From assembly GCA_012839805.1 (NCBI GenBank), contig DUMU01000015.1:1-61486 (forward strand): a stretch of 61,486 nucleotides of DNA, written 5' to 3'. This document shows positions 1 to 7,352 of this stretch, piece by piece (the stretch's first letter is position 1; the number at the start of each line of letters is the position of its first letter). A program made the translations under genes and the position numbers. Origin of the DNA: Bacillota bacterium. Its GTDB lineage: Bacteria > Bacillota > Limnochordia > Limnochordales > DUMU01. The notes beneath the pieces are model-generated. The model ran no database searches. It was not told where the DNA came from and worked only from the letters and a program-made list of their open reading frames with translations.

Positions 1-216
1 CCCCTTTCCTTACAGAAGATGCCTCCCGTAAGCACATCCGGTATTACCTCCCGTTTCCAGGAGCTATCCCGGTCTTCCAGGCAGGTTCCCTACGTGTTAC
101 TCACCCGTCCGCCGCTGAGAGCCTTCCAGCTTGCGCCTTCCAGCTCCCCGCTCGACTTGCATGTATTAGGCACGCCGCCAGCGTTCGTCCTGAGCCAGGA
201 TCAAACCCTCCGAAAA
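1..216 (-). rRNA. 16S ribosomal RNA, 5' end (partial)
   Basis: Read on the minus strand, 216 back to 1 is the conserved 5' end of 16S rRNA: the GTTTGATCCTGGCTCAG box, then GAACGCTGGCGGCGTGCC and the TACATGCAAGTCGA segment. Aligning the TTTGATC box to E. coli position 12 puts the mature 5' end near 216. The rest of the gene and the rrn operon lie beyond the left edge. Any open reading frame here is spurious. Confidence 0.97.
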
Positions 217-474
217 AGACCTCTATAGCCAGGGAGCTTTCGCCCCCCTCACTACCTCAAGCCCTTTCCTTCAGGCCCTAACCTGGCCCCTAACCCAAGG
301 AATCACAGGACCTCGCTTCTGCTTCCACGCACGATTCCGTTTTCAAGGAGCAAGGCGACCTGCGTATGGTAGCAGGTCTAGTCCGTCCGGGCAACCCCTT
401 GCGGGCATTACCCCTACCCTCCTCAGGACGAACCGCCCGCTCGTGGCGATACCGTCCTGCGGAGCGCAAGGGTT
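217..474 (-). other. rrn operon leader, with boxA at 339-353
   Basis: This is the transcribed leader between the rrn promoter and mature 16S. On the minus strand 353-339 reads TTGCTCCTTGAAAAC, close to the Bacillus-type boxA antitermination element. No coding frame is convincing in the stretch between lysS and 16S; it holds only the promoter and the leader. Confidence 0.75.
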
Positions 475-503
475 AGTATAGCACGGAGTCCGGGGCCGTG
501 CAA
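475..503 (-). promoter_or_regulatory. sigma-A promoter of the rrn operon
   Basis: On the minus strand a -35 TTGCAC (503-498) and a -10 TATACT (480-475) are separated by exactly 17 bp, pointing at the 16S gene. Transcription should start near 468. Confidence 0.85.
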
Positions 504-535
504 CCCCAGCCTGGCACCTTTTTTACCCTTCAGCC

Positions 536-2044
536 TCAAGTCTCCGGGCGTAGTTGAGGGAACAAGAGCACGTCCCGGATGGAGGGCGAGTCTGTAAGAA
601 GCATTACCAGGCGGTCGATCCCGATCCCGAGACCTCCTGCCGGCGGCATGCCGTATTCGAGGGCCCGTATGAAGTCCTCGTCCATGCGGTGGGCCTCCTC
701 ATCGCCCTTCCGGCGGGCCTCCTCCTGGGCCTCGAAGCGCTGCCGCTGGTCTACGGGGTCGTTCAATTCCGAAAACCCGTTTCCGATCTCCTGACCAGCC
801 ACGTACGGTTCAAACCGATCGGTGAACCGCGGGTCGTCTCGCATGCGCTTGGCGAGGGGCGAAACTTCTACGGGATACTCGGTAATGAAGACCGGCTGAA
901 CGAGATGGGGCTCCACCAGTGTCTCGAACAGCTCCACCAGGCGGTGCCCGTAACCTTGCTTTTCGGACTTGAGTCCGTGTGCCCCGAAAAGCTCGTCGAG
1001 ACCCTCGTCCGTATTGAGCTGTTCGACAGGCACTCCCGCCACCCGGGCCACGGCCTGCCGCATCGTCATCCGTTCCCACGGAGGAGTCAGTCGTATTTCC
1101 TGTCCCTGGAAAGAGATGACTTCGGTTCCCAGCGTCCTGCGGGCCACGAAGGCCACCATTTCCTCGGTCAGGCGCATCATGCTGGCCGCATCACCGTACG
1201 CCTCGTACACTTCCAGCGAAGTGAATTCCGGGTTATGGCGGGTGTCAATACCTTCATTGCGGAAATTCTTGCCGATCTCGAACACCTTCTCGAACCCACC
1301 CACCAGGAGACGCTTCAGGTACAGTTCGGGTGCAACGCGTAAGAAGAGAGGCATCCCCAAAGCGTTGTGGTAGGTAACGAACGGGCGAGCATTAGCTCCT
1401 CCGGCCAGGGGATGAAGGATCGGGGTTTCCACCTCGAGATAGCCGCGGGCGGTCAGAAAATCGCGAATTGCTTGCAGTATCTGGCTCCTTACTACGAATG
1501 TACGTCTTACGTCCGGGTTCACCAGCAGATCTAAATACCGGTAACGGTAACGGAGTTCCACCTCTCGAAGTCCGGCCCACTTGTCTGGCAAAGGCCGCAA
1601 TGCCTTAGCCAGGAGCCGGAAGTTCTCTACTTCCACCGATACTTCCCCGCGCCGGGTCTTCACCAGCTTACCCTGGGCCATCACGATATCCCCTAGATCC
1701 AGGGTTTGCCACCAGTGGTAGGCCTGCTCCCCTACGCGGTCGACGCCTACGAGCAGCTGTATTCTTCCTGACTCATCCCAAAGGTCGGCAAAGGCAACTT
1801 TACCGTGAAACCGCAGCGCCCGGATCCTGCCGGCTACCCGCACTGCCGATCCTTCACGCGTGTCGAACTCGGCCACGAGCCGCGCCGCCTCGTCGCGCGA
1901 GTAAACCGGGCCGTCGTACGGTTCGATCCCGGCGGCCCGGTACTCATCAACTTTCCTACAGCGTACTCGTACCTGGTCGAGTTCGGATTCGATCCCTGTC
2001 GCCCGAGCCCCCCGTTCTGTCACTCCGCTCCACCCTTCCCTCAT
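536..2044 (-). CDS. lysS: lysyl-tRNA synthetase, class II
   Basis: Charges tRNA-Lys in the cytoplasm. The 502-residue protein has the family layout: an N-terminal OB-fold anticodon-binding domain (about 75-165), then the class II catalytic core with motif 2 (FEKVFEIGKNFRNEG, followed by DTRHNPEFT) and C-terminal motif 3 (GLGIGIDRLVMLLTDSPSIR). Length is normal. The ATG at 2044 overlaps the greA stop as ATGA, so the two are co-transcribed and probably translationally coupled; a GTG a few codons in is an alternative start. The first ~30 residues are poorly conserved in type. Downstream lies the rrn operon, which has its own promoter. Confidence 0.97.
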   Translation of the reverse strand: MREGWSGVTERGARATGIESELDQVRVRCRKVDEYRAAGIEPYDGPVYSRDEAARLVAEFDTREGSAVRVAGRIRALRFHGKVAFADLWDESGRIQLLVGVDRVGEQAYHWWQTLDLGDIVMAQGKLVKTRRGEVSVEVENFRLLAKALRPLPDKWAGLREVELRYRYRYLDLLVNPDVRRTFVVRSQILQAIRDFLTARGYLEVETPILHPLAGGANARPFVTYHNALGMPLFLRVAPELYLKRLLVGGFEKVFEIGKNFRNEGIDTRHNPEFTSLEVYEAYGDAASMMRLTEEMVAFVARRTLGTEVISFQGQEIRLTPPWERMTMRQAVARVAGVPVEQLNTDEGLDELFGAHGLKSEKQGYGHRLVELFETLVEPHLVQPVFITEYPVEVSPLAKRMRDDPRFTDRFEPYVAGQEIGNGFSELNDPVDQRQRFEAQEEARRKGDEEAHRMDEDFIRALEYGMPPAGGLGIGIDRLVMLLTDSPSIRDVLLFPQLRPET

Positions 2045-2511
2045 TCGACCGCCAGGACTTTGTAACGGAGGGTGCCGGCCGGCACTTGAATAGTAACCTC
2101 CTGGCCTGCCCGTTGTCCCACGAGGGCACGCCCTACCGGCGATTCGTTGGAGATACGAAACTGCGCTGGATCGGCTTCCGCCGACCCCACGATGCTATAC
2201 TCCACTTCCTCTCCCGAGTCGAGATCGCGCAGGCGGACCCGGCTGCCCACCGTGATGACGTCGGTTTTGTTGTTACCCGAAACAAGCCGGGCACTACTCA
2301 AGATTTTCTCCAGCTGAAGGATTCTGCCTTCGACGAAGGCCTGTTCGTTCTTGGCGTCGTCATACTCGGAGTTTTCGGATATGTCGCCGAACTCCAGGGC
2401 TTGTTTGATCCGCGCCGCCACTTCGCGACGCCGGACGCGCTTTAGGTACTCGAGTTCTTCTTCCAGCTTCTGCAATCCCTCCGGAGTCAGGAGTACCTCT
2501 TTTTCCGCCAT
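2041..2511 (-). CDS. greA: transcription elongation factor GreA
   Basis: Rescues backtracked RNA polymerase by stimulating RNA cleavage through the secondary channel. At 156 residues it has normal length: an N-terminal antiparallel coiled coil (about 1-75, with the conserved GDISENSEYDDAKNEQ tip containing the acidic pair) and a C-terminal FKBP-like globular domain (about 80-156). The start ATG at 2511 follows AAGGAGAG. First gene of greA-lysS, read from a strong promoter about 200 nt upstream through a structured leader. Confidence 0.97.
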   Translation of the reverse strand: MAEKEVLLTPEGLQKLEEELEYLKRVRRREVAARIKQALEFGDISENSEYDDAKNEQAFVEGRILQLEKILSSARLVSGNNKTDVITVGSRVRLRDLDSGEEVEYSIVGSAEADPAQFRISNESPVGRALVGQRAGQEVTIQVPAGTLRYKVLAVE

Positions 2512-2566
2512 CGGGCTCTCTCCTTGTTGCGCAGGGTTTTAGCGGCGGCGGACAGAGGCATCAGAA

Positions 2567-2648
2567 TAAGCACCACAGGAGGACGACGGGCGGCCCCGGC
2601 ATCCTCCTGCCGCGGCCGCGCCCCTCGCCATCGACCCGATGGTGCTTA
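2567..2648 (-). other. structured 5' leader of greA (nested inverted repeats)
   Basis: Within the ~200-nt leader, an outer 8-bp inverted repeat (2567-2574 with 2641-2648, TAAGCACC/GGTGCTTA) encloses a perfect inner 8-bp repeat (2576-2583 with 2602-2609, CAGGAGGA/TCCTCCTG). The inner stem can hide a Shine-Dalgarno-like GGAGG. No known riboswitch is recognised. Confidence 0.5.
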
Positions 2649-2715
2649 CCAACGTCACCTCGCCGCCGTCTCAACGACTATCCCAACGACGAGATCGACC
2701 CGTAAGTCGCTGAAT

Positions 2716-2745
2716 ATTATAGGTACCCCCGTCACGGGCTGTCAA
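2716..2745 (-). promoter_or_regulatory. sigma-A promoter of greA-lysS
   Basis: Consensus -35 TTGACA (2745-2740) and consensus -10 TATAAT (2721-2716) with 18-bp spacing on the minus strand. The -35 lies inside the last codons of the upstream gene (stop at 2732), so greA is separately promoted. Confidence 0.88.
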
Positions 2746-3958
2746 GGCTTTCCGTTCCCAGGGTTGCCAGCACCCGGCCTGATGGCTCCGGCTGTCCAAC
2801 CGCCTGACCGGCCTGCGGCCCGTCCATCTGACCGGCGGGCAGCCCGGTCACCGCGCCTGCCACCTGCACCGCCACCCTTGCCCCTCGCCGGGCCGCCCGC
2901 GCCCGCTCGGCCACCCGATCCAGCTCCTCATCGGTAAGTGCCCTCTCGAATGAACGCAGGCCGGCCAGGCGAAAGCCGTGCTTACGGGCCAGGTGCGCGA
3001 TCTCCTCGACCTTCTCAACCTCCAGCTCTCGCCCCAGGCTGAAGGCCTCTAGACGGCCTTCCAACGCCAGGATCATGGTCTCCGCCATGCAAGCGTAGGA
3101 CTGCCCCGGCGGAAAGCCGAAGTCCAGCCCGAAATCCACCGCACCGGGTACCTGCACTGCCCCGCCCTCGAACACCAGCACGTCGTCCCGGGCTTCCACC
3201 ACCTGTCGCGAAACGTTGCGCGGGCGCGCCACATCGCATACGATCGCCCCGGGCCGCAAGTCCCGAGGCTCGATCAAAGCATCCAGCGCCGAGGTGACCG
3301 CGATGACCGCACCGGCCTGCCGCAAAGCCTGGGAGACGCTGGTCGTCACCGCCACCTCCCGGCCGGTCTCCGCCTTGATTCTTTCCCGCAGGGCCTCGAG
3401 CTTTTCCCGGCGCCGGGCAGCGAGGACGAGATCGTATCCTTGCCGGGCGAGAATCCTGGCACAGGCACTCCCGATGGAGCCGGTGCCTCCCAGAACGGCT
3501 ATGGGGAGGGAGTGCAGGTCGTAGCCAAGGCGGTCAGCCGCCCACGCCACGCCTTCCAGCGCCGTCGCCACCGTATAACTGTTACCGGTGGTGACCGGGA
3601 TCCGCACCTGCCGGGCCACGGTTACCCCTGCGTCCCCCACCACCGAAGTCATGGCACCGAGACCGACTATCTGGGCCCCGAGGCGCTCCGCCAGCCGAGC
3701 CGCCCCGACGATCTTACTCATCACCCGTCCCTCGGGCAGCTCGAGAAAGAGACGACTGCTCAGAGGGACGGCGACGAACCACCCGGCAGTCTCTGCTCCG
3801 GTAGCCGAACGGACACCCGTGATCTCCGAAGCCACCAGCGGTGGCAGGCCGCTTGCCAGGCGTTCCACCCAAGAGACCGGCAACCAACGGGCGAAGGGGA
3901 ACTTGCGAGCGACATCTTCGGGTTCAATGGGATGAATGATGAACGCAAAGCGGTTCAA
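2732..3958 (-). CDS. acyl-ACP reductase-like / predicted amino-acid dehydrogenase (COG5322-type)
   Basis: Rossmann-fold oxidoreductase resembling cyanobacterial long-chain acyl-ACP reductase (AAR) and the wider 'predicted amino acid dehydrogenase' group. Visible: the AVLGGTGSIGSACARILARQ dinucleotide loop (about residues 155-174), TTGNSYT before it, a basic AARRREKLE stretch after it, and Cys290 in SYACMAETMILALEG, aligned by eye with the catalytic Cys of AAR. The ~60 C-terminal residues are Ala/Gly/Gln-rich and outside the family core. Start is TTG at 3958, preceded by AAGGAGG 7 nt away. Third gene of an operon with the two genes upstream. Family placement is fairly sure; substrate is unknown (fatty aldehyde formation is only one possibility). 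Confidence 0.7.
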   Translation of the reverse strand: MNRFAFIIHPIEPEDVARKFPFARWLPVSWVERLASGLPPLVASEITGVRSATGAETAGWFVAVPLSSRLFLELPEGRVMSKIVGAARLAERLGAQIVGLGAMTSVVGDAGVTVARQVRIPVTTGNSYTVATALEGVAWAADRLGYDLHSLPIAVLGGTGSIGSACARILARQGYDLVLAARRREKLEALRERIKAETGREVAVTTSVSQALRQAGAVIAVTSALDALIEPRDLRPGAIVCDVARPRNVSRQVVEARDDVLVFEGGAVQVPGAVDFGLDFGFPPGQSYACMAETMILALEGRLEAFSLGRELEVEKVEEIAHLARKHGFRLAGLRSFERALTDEELDRVAERARAARRGARVAVQVAGAVTGLPAGQMDGPQAGQAVGQPEPSGRVLATLGTESLDSP

Positions 3959-3970
3959 TGTTCAGCCTCC

Positions 3971-5044
3971 TTAGTTTGCGGTCTCCTTTTTCCGGTCGCT
4001 GGTTGCTGCTACCAGCACCTCGGCCGAAGCCCCGGCCGGCCCGTCTTTCGACGTAGAAGACGACGCCCCCGGCAGTCGTGATACCGCCGCGGTCAACTCC
4101 GCACTGGCTCCGGCGCCGCCGGCTCCGCCCTGCCGGCCCTCTTCTTGCAGGTTCTCGATGCGGGGTTGGAAGCCGATCCCTTCTAGCAGCTCCAAATACT
4201 GATCCCCCGAAAGCTCCCCGCTGCGCTTTCCCGTCAAAGCCAGCAGAAGAGCTTCAATGACATTGGTGCCGAAGGACCGCCCGTTCAGTTCGGGAGTAGT
4301 GGTAATGAGCCAGCCTACGCCGCGCCGGCGCAGCTCCTCTTTGTCTTCCCGGGTGACCGTGTTGGTCAGTACGATCTTCCCGTCCATCCGGACGGGCATA
4401 TACCGGTAGATGTAGAGGAAGTCGCCCGCGACTACCTCGGCCTCGTCGAAGAAGCGGCGAAAGCGGGGCGTGTTGGCGCTCTGGCGCTCCCCCGTCGGGT
4501 ATATCCACTGGAAGGGAAGCCGGGTGATTACCGGTAGCACCAATGCGGCAAGGATTCGCAGCGTGCGCAGGGAGCGTAAAGGAAACGGAATCCCCAACGC
4601 AAACGGCAAGTCACCCAGGCACAGTGGTGAACCGATCTCATGAAAGGCTTCTGCCATCCCGAAACGGTCCACGGCCGAAACGAGCAGCACCGGTCGTCCC
4701 CGCAATCTTACGCGTGGATCGTCGGCAAAAAGCCTTACCACTTTCCTTTCGAGGCTCTGTTTCAACCCGCTGCCATCGGCTACCGGGCTGATCCGGGCCG
4801 CCCGGGCCAGTCGTTCCGCATCCCGGACCGTGTAACGGCGGCCACCCGCATAAAGATACCGGTCGATACCGCCCAGGCCAAAGGCGGCTACTTTCCCATC
4901 GAGCTCACGGATGAGTTCCTCTGCCCGGGCCAGACTCCCATCCGTTCCGATCCGCTGGATCTCAAAGGTCTCGTTACCAATGGTCGTTTCCACCGTGTGG
5001 TTTCGCCGGGAAGAACCGATACTGACGCTGACCACTCGTTTCAT
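3971..5044 (-). CDS. conserved protein of the 'quinate 5-dehydrogenase'-labelled clostridial family
   Basis: A 357-residue protein opening MKRVVSVSIGSS, with GTDG, AAFGLGGIDRYLYAGGRRY, LVSAVDRFGMAEAF and TTTPELNGRSFGTNVIEA blocks. From memory these are hallmarks of a family widespread in clostridia and often auto-labelled quinate/shikimate dehydrogenase; I see no classical glycine-rich nucleotide loop, so that label is unproven. The C-terminal ~60 residues are Gly/Ala/Ser-rich and likely disordered. ATG at 5044 follows a GGGGGAG. It lies 15 bp after the HTH gene and 12 bp before the AAR-like gene, implying one operon and a shared process. Confidence 0.55.
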   Translation of the reverse strand: MKRVVSVSIGSSRRNHTVETTIGNETFEIQRIGTDGSLARAEELIRELDGKVAAFGLGGIDRYLYAGGRRYTVRDAERLARAARISPVADGSGLKQSLERKVVRLFADDPRVRLRGRPVLLVSAVDRFGMAEAFHEIGSPLCLGDLPFALGIPFPLRSLRTLRILAALVLPVITRLPFQWIYPTGERQSANTPRFRRFFDEAEVVAGDFLYIYRYMPVRMDGKIVLTNTVTREDKEELRRRGVGWLITTTPELNGRSFGTNVIEALLLALTGKRSGELSGDQYLELLEGIGFQPRIENLQEEGRQGGAGGAGASAELTAAVSRLPGASSSTSKDGPAGASAEVLVAATSDRKKETAN

Positions 5045-5059
5045 GCCCTGACTCCCCCT

Positions 5060-5719
5060 TCAGAGCTCCTTCTTCTCCACTGTCCCCCGACCGCTTTCTC
5101 CCGGCGCGCTCTCCCTCCGTTCACTCTCGGCCAACCTGTTGTCCCCATCTCCCGTCACCGCGGAGAGGAGTGACCGTAGCCGGTCCGGATCAACCTGGTA
5201 GTCTCGATCCAAAGGCGAACGGCCAAGTTCCCACGGTACCAACCGGTCTCCCAGGAGTGCGCTCGCCATGCGAATCCGCATGTCCGACCCCACGAAGACC
5301 ACCACGTCGAACTCTCGCAGCCTTGCCACGAGGGCCATGATCTCGTTGATGAGCTGAACCCCGTCGCGGCTGCGGGCAAACTCCCACCGTTCGGCGTTGG
5401 TCATGAGCAGTACGAACTCGACCCCGCACGCCCGGGCTACCGCCTCCAGCTCGTCTTTGTTGCCCAGCGGAAAGCCCACCAGTGCCACCCGGCGCCCTTT
5501 GCGCAGTTCACCGAGGGACTCGAGGCGGGAGACGAAGCTGCGATCAAGGCCGAAGCGTTCGGCCGCGTCCTGCTGTGACCATCCTGAGGCCCGCAGCTTC
5601 AGGATCTCGTCGATCCGGGCGACCAGCCGCTCCCGATCGATCAGCTTCTCGCCCACCCGCACCAGGCGTTCCACCGGCTCTCGCCCCTTTCCCAGGATGG
5701 TTTGCACAATAATGTGCAC
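5060..5719 (-). CDS. HTH transcriptional regulator of the downstream two genes
   Basis: Predicted cytoplasmic DNA-binding regulator of about 219 residues. A helix-turn-helix (LRASGWSQQDAAERFGLDRS, then FVSRLESLG) lies near residues 42-72; the rest is an alpha/beta domain (RRVALVGFPLGNKDE, FDVVVFVGSDMRIRMA) that may sense a ligand, and the tail is charged. The open frame reaches 5809, but a sigma-A promoter lies inside that longer frame and its predicted start site coincides with the GTG at 5719, so I place the start there (second choice GTG 5707). That would make a leaderless mRNA without Shine-Dalgarno. Two TGCA-centred inverted repeats flank the promoter, suggesting autoregulation. Confidence 0.65.
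   Translation of the reverse strand: MHIIVQTILGKGREPVERLVRVGEKLIDRERLVARIDEILKLRASGWSQQDAAERFGLDRSFVSRLESLGELRKGRRVALVGFPLGNKDELEAVARACGVEFVLLMTNAERWEFARSRDGVQLINEIMALVARLREFDVVVFVGSDMRIRMASALLGDRLVPWELGRSPLDRDYQVDPDRLRSLLSAVTGDGDNRLAESERRESAPGESGRGTVEKKEL
5703..5718. promoter_or_regulatory. inverted repeat at the regulator start (operator candidate)
   Basis: TGCACA-ATAA-TGTGCA, perfect 6-bp arms, covering the first codons and predicted transcription start of the HTH gene. Shares a GTGCA core with the repeat at 5800-5820. Confidence 0.5.
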
Positions 5720-5725
5720 ACCCCG

Positions 5726-5754
5726 ATCATAGCAGAGCCTCCCGCTGATGGCAA
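5726..5754 (-). promoter_or_regulatory. sigma-A promoter of the HTH/AAR-like operon
   Basis: Minus strand -35 TTGCCA (5754-5749), 17-bp spacer, -10 TATGAT (5731-5726). Predicted start near 5719, coinciding with a GTG codon. Confidence 0.7.
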
Positions 5755-5799
5755 GCGGTAAACTCCCTTTCCGCCTGGCGGAGGCCCGTTCACGGCGGC

Positions 5800-5820
5800 G
5801 ATGGTGCATTCTGCACCATC
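5800..5820. promoter_or_regulatory. perfect 9-bp inverted repeat upstream of the HTH operon promoter
   Basis: GATGGTGCA-TTC-TGCACCATC, a perfect dyad centred about 90 bp upstream of the predicted start, in the gap to dusB. Likely a regulator site, possibly for the adjacent HTH protein. Confidence 0.6.
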
Positions 5821-5846
5821 TAAATCGCTCGCCGGTGGTGCGCGTT

Positions 5847-6914
5847 TTACCATCGAACTCTGGCAGGAGAGGGCATGGCGTCTACTGGTGCTGACTCTAG
5901 ACGGTCGCGGTAATTGAGCAGGAGGTCTTCTACCTCAGCGGCACGCTCCAACCGGTTGATGCGCTCCCGCACCGCCCCCGCTCCCGGCAACCCCTTCAGG
6001 TACCAGGCGAGGGGCCCCCGCAGGGCGGGCAGGGCGCGCTCACCCTCTTCGGCCACGAACATGCGCAGGTGGCGCAGAGCCATTTCGATCCGCTCGCCGG
6101 CGCCAGGGGCCGGCGGTACTTCTTCACCCGTGAGAGCGGCTGCGATCTGGCCGAGGAGCCAGGGGTTTCCCAGGGCGGCCTGACCCACCATGACCGCGTC
6201 GCATCCGGTGACCTCCATCATTCGCCTGGCATCGGCCACGCTGGCTATCCCGCCGTTACCGATCACCGGCACCGGGACGGCAGCCTTGACCGCGGCAATC
6301 ACCCCCAGGTCCACCGGCCCCTGGTGGCGTTGTCCCCGCCAGCGCCCGTGAACCGCGATGGCCGCCGCCCCCGCCGCAGCCGCGGCCCGGGCCACCTGGA
6401 CCGCGTAAGGGTGTTCGGGGTCCCACCCCCGCCGCATCTTCACCGTGACCGGTACGGGGCTAATCGCTTTTACCATGGCCAGCACGATGGCGTAGACGAG
6501 ATCCGGGTGAAGCATCAAGGCACACCCGTCGCCGCCCCCGGCCACCTTGGGCACGGGACAGCCCAGGTTGACGTCGACGATGTCGGCCCCCGCTTGCGCT
6601 ACCCTCACGGCTGCTTCGGCCATCACGTGCGGATTAGATCCGAAAAGCTGGAGAGCCACCGGATGTTCGGCCGGGTGGATCGTGAGGAAGTGCTCGCTTT
6701 TGCGGTTCGACTGGAGCAGGCCCCGGGCCGAAACTAGTTCGCCGTAAACCAGACCTGCGCCCGCCTCCCGGGCCAGGCGTCGGAAGACCGAGCCGGTCGC
6801 GCCGGCCATCGGGGCCAACACAACCCGGTTCGCCACCCGCACGCGCCCCACAAACCAGACCGGGTCGTGGCCGACGAGGTCCCTTCGCTGCCAGCATTCC
6901 GCACGCTCAGGCAT
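5847..6914 (-). CDS. dusB: tRNA-dihydrouridine synthase (DusB-type)
   Basis: FMN enzyme reducing specific uridines of tRNA to dihydrouridine. TIM-barrel domain with the N-terminal LAPMAGATGSVFRRLAREAG, the catalytic-Cys motif DVNLGCPVPKV (about 115-125), KMRRGWD, the AVHGRWRGQ region, NGGI and the phosphate-binding VMVGQAALGNPWL; a helical C-terminal domain follows. The usual basic residue before ALGNPW is Gln here. 355 residues, slightly long through extra ends. ATG at 6914 follows a purine-rich GGGAAGGGAAG. It sits downstream of rpmE with no clear intrinsic terminator between them. Confidence 0.93.
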   Translation of the reverse strand: MPERAECWQRRDLVGHDPVWFVGRVRVANRVVLAPMAGATGSVFRRLAREAGAGLVYGELVSARGLLQSNRKSEHFLTIHPAEHPVALQLFGSNPHVMAEAAVRVAQAGADIVDVNLGCPVPKVAGGGDGCALMLHPDLVYAIVLAMVKAISPVPVTVKMRRGWDPEHPYAVQVARAAAAAGAAAIAVHGRWRGQRHQGPVDLGVIAAVKAAVPVPVIGNGGIASVADARRMMEVTGCDAVMVGQAALGNPWLLGQIAAALTGEEVPPAPGAGERIEMALRHLRMFVAEEGERALPALRGPLAWYLKGLPGAGAVRERINRLERAAEVEDLLLNYRDRLESAPVDAMPSPARVRW

Positions 6915-7041
6915 CAGCTTCCCTTCCCCCCCTTTGCCCTCGCATAAGAAAAGAGCAGGCTGCCCCAGCTGCAGTCTGCCCGATGTGGCCCCCAGAGCCC
7001 TGTCGCGGCCCGGCGTCGGACGCCGTCGCTGCCAGGGCTTA

Positions 7042-7251
7042 TTAATTACCTGCGGCCGCCCACTTCCTCTGAAACCGCTCCACCCGCCCGGTAGTGTCGA
7101 CGATCCGCTGCTTCTCCCCGGTGTAGAATGGATGGCATTGGGAGCAGATCTCGACCCGGATCTCCTTCTTGGTGGATAGGGTCTCGAAACGGTTCCCGCA
7201 AGCGCAGGTCACCGTTGCCTTGAACATCTGCGGATGAATCCCCTGTTTCAT
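7042..7251 (-). CDS. rpmE: 50S ribosomal protein L31 (zinc-binding form)
   Basis: 69-residue L31 starting MKQGIHP, with the zinc ligands CACG and [10 protein letters not shown] that mark the zinc-containing (C+) form, and the conserved [10 protein letters not shown] end. Part of the central protuberance of the 50S subunit. ATG at 7251 is preceded by AAGGGAGGG. It has its own promoter 35 bp upstream. Downstream (7041-6915) there is a GC-rich hairpin (AGCCCTG/CAGGGCT with inner GGCGTC/GACGCC) without a U tail. Confidence 0.96.
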   Translation of the reverse strand: MKQGIHPQMFKATVTCACGNRFETLSTKKEIRVEICSQCHPFYTGEKQRIVDTTGRVERFQRKWAAAGN

Positions 7252-7285
7252 CCCTTAAGCCCTCCCTTCCCGCCAAACGTCGCCC

Positions 7286-7314
7286 ATTGTAGCATTCCGG
7301 GAACGATCCCTCAA
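7286..7314 (-). promoter_or_regulatory. sigma-A promoter of rpmE
   Basis: Minus strand -35 TTGAGG (7314-7309), 17-bp spacer, -10 TACAAT (7291-7286). Confidence 0.72.
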
Positions 7315-7352
7315 GATCCAGGCCTCGACCCCAACCCGGAGAGCCTCAAAGC

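Noticed and set aside
19-228. 69-codon frame at the left edge
   Set aside because: Lies in 16S rRNA.
554-1342. 262-codon plus-strand frame
   Set aside because: Antisense to lysS, which is unambiguous.
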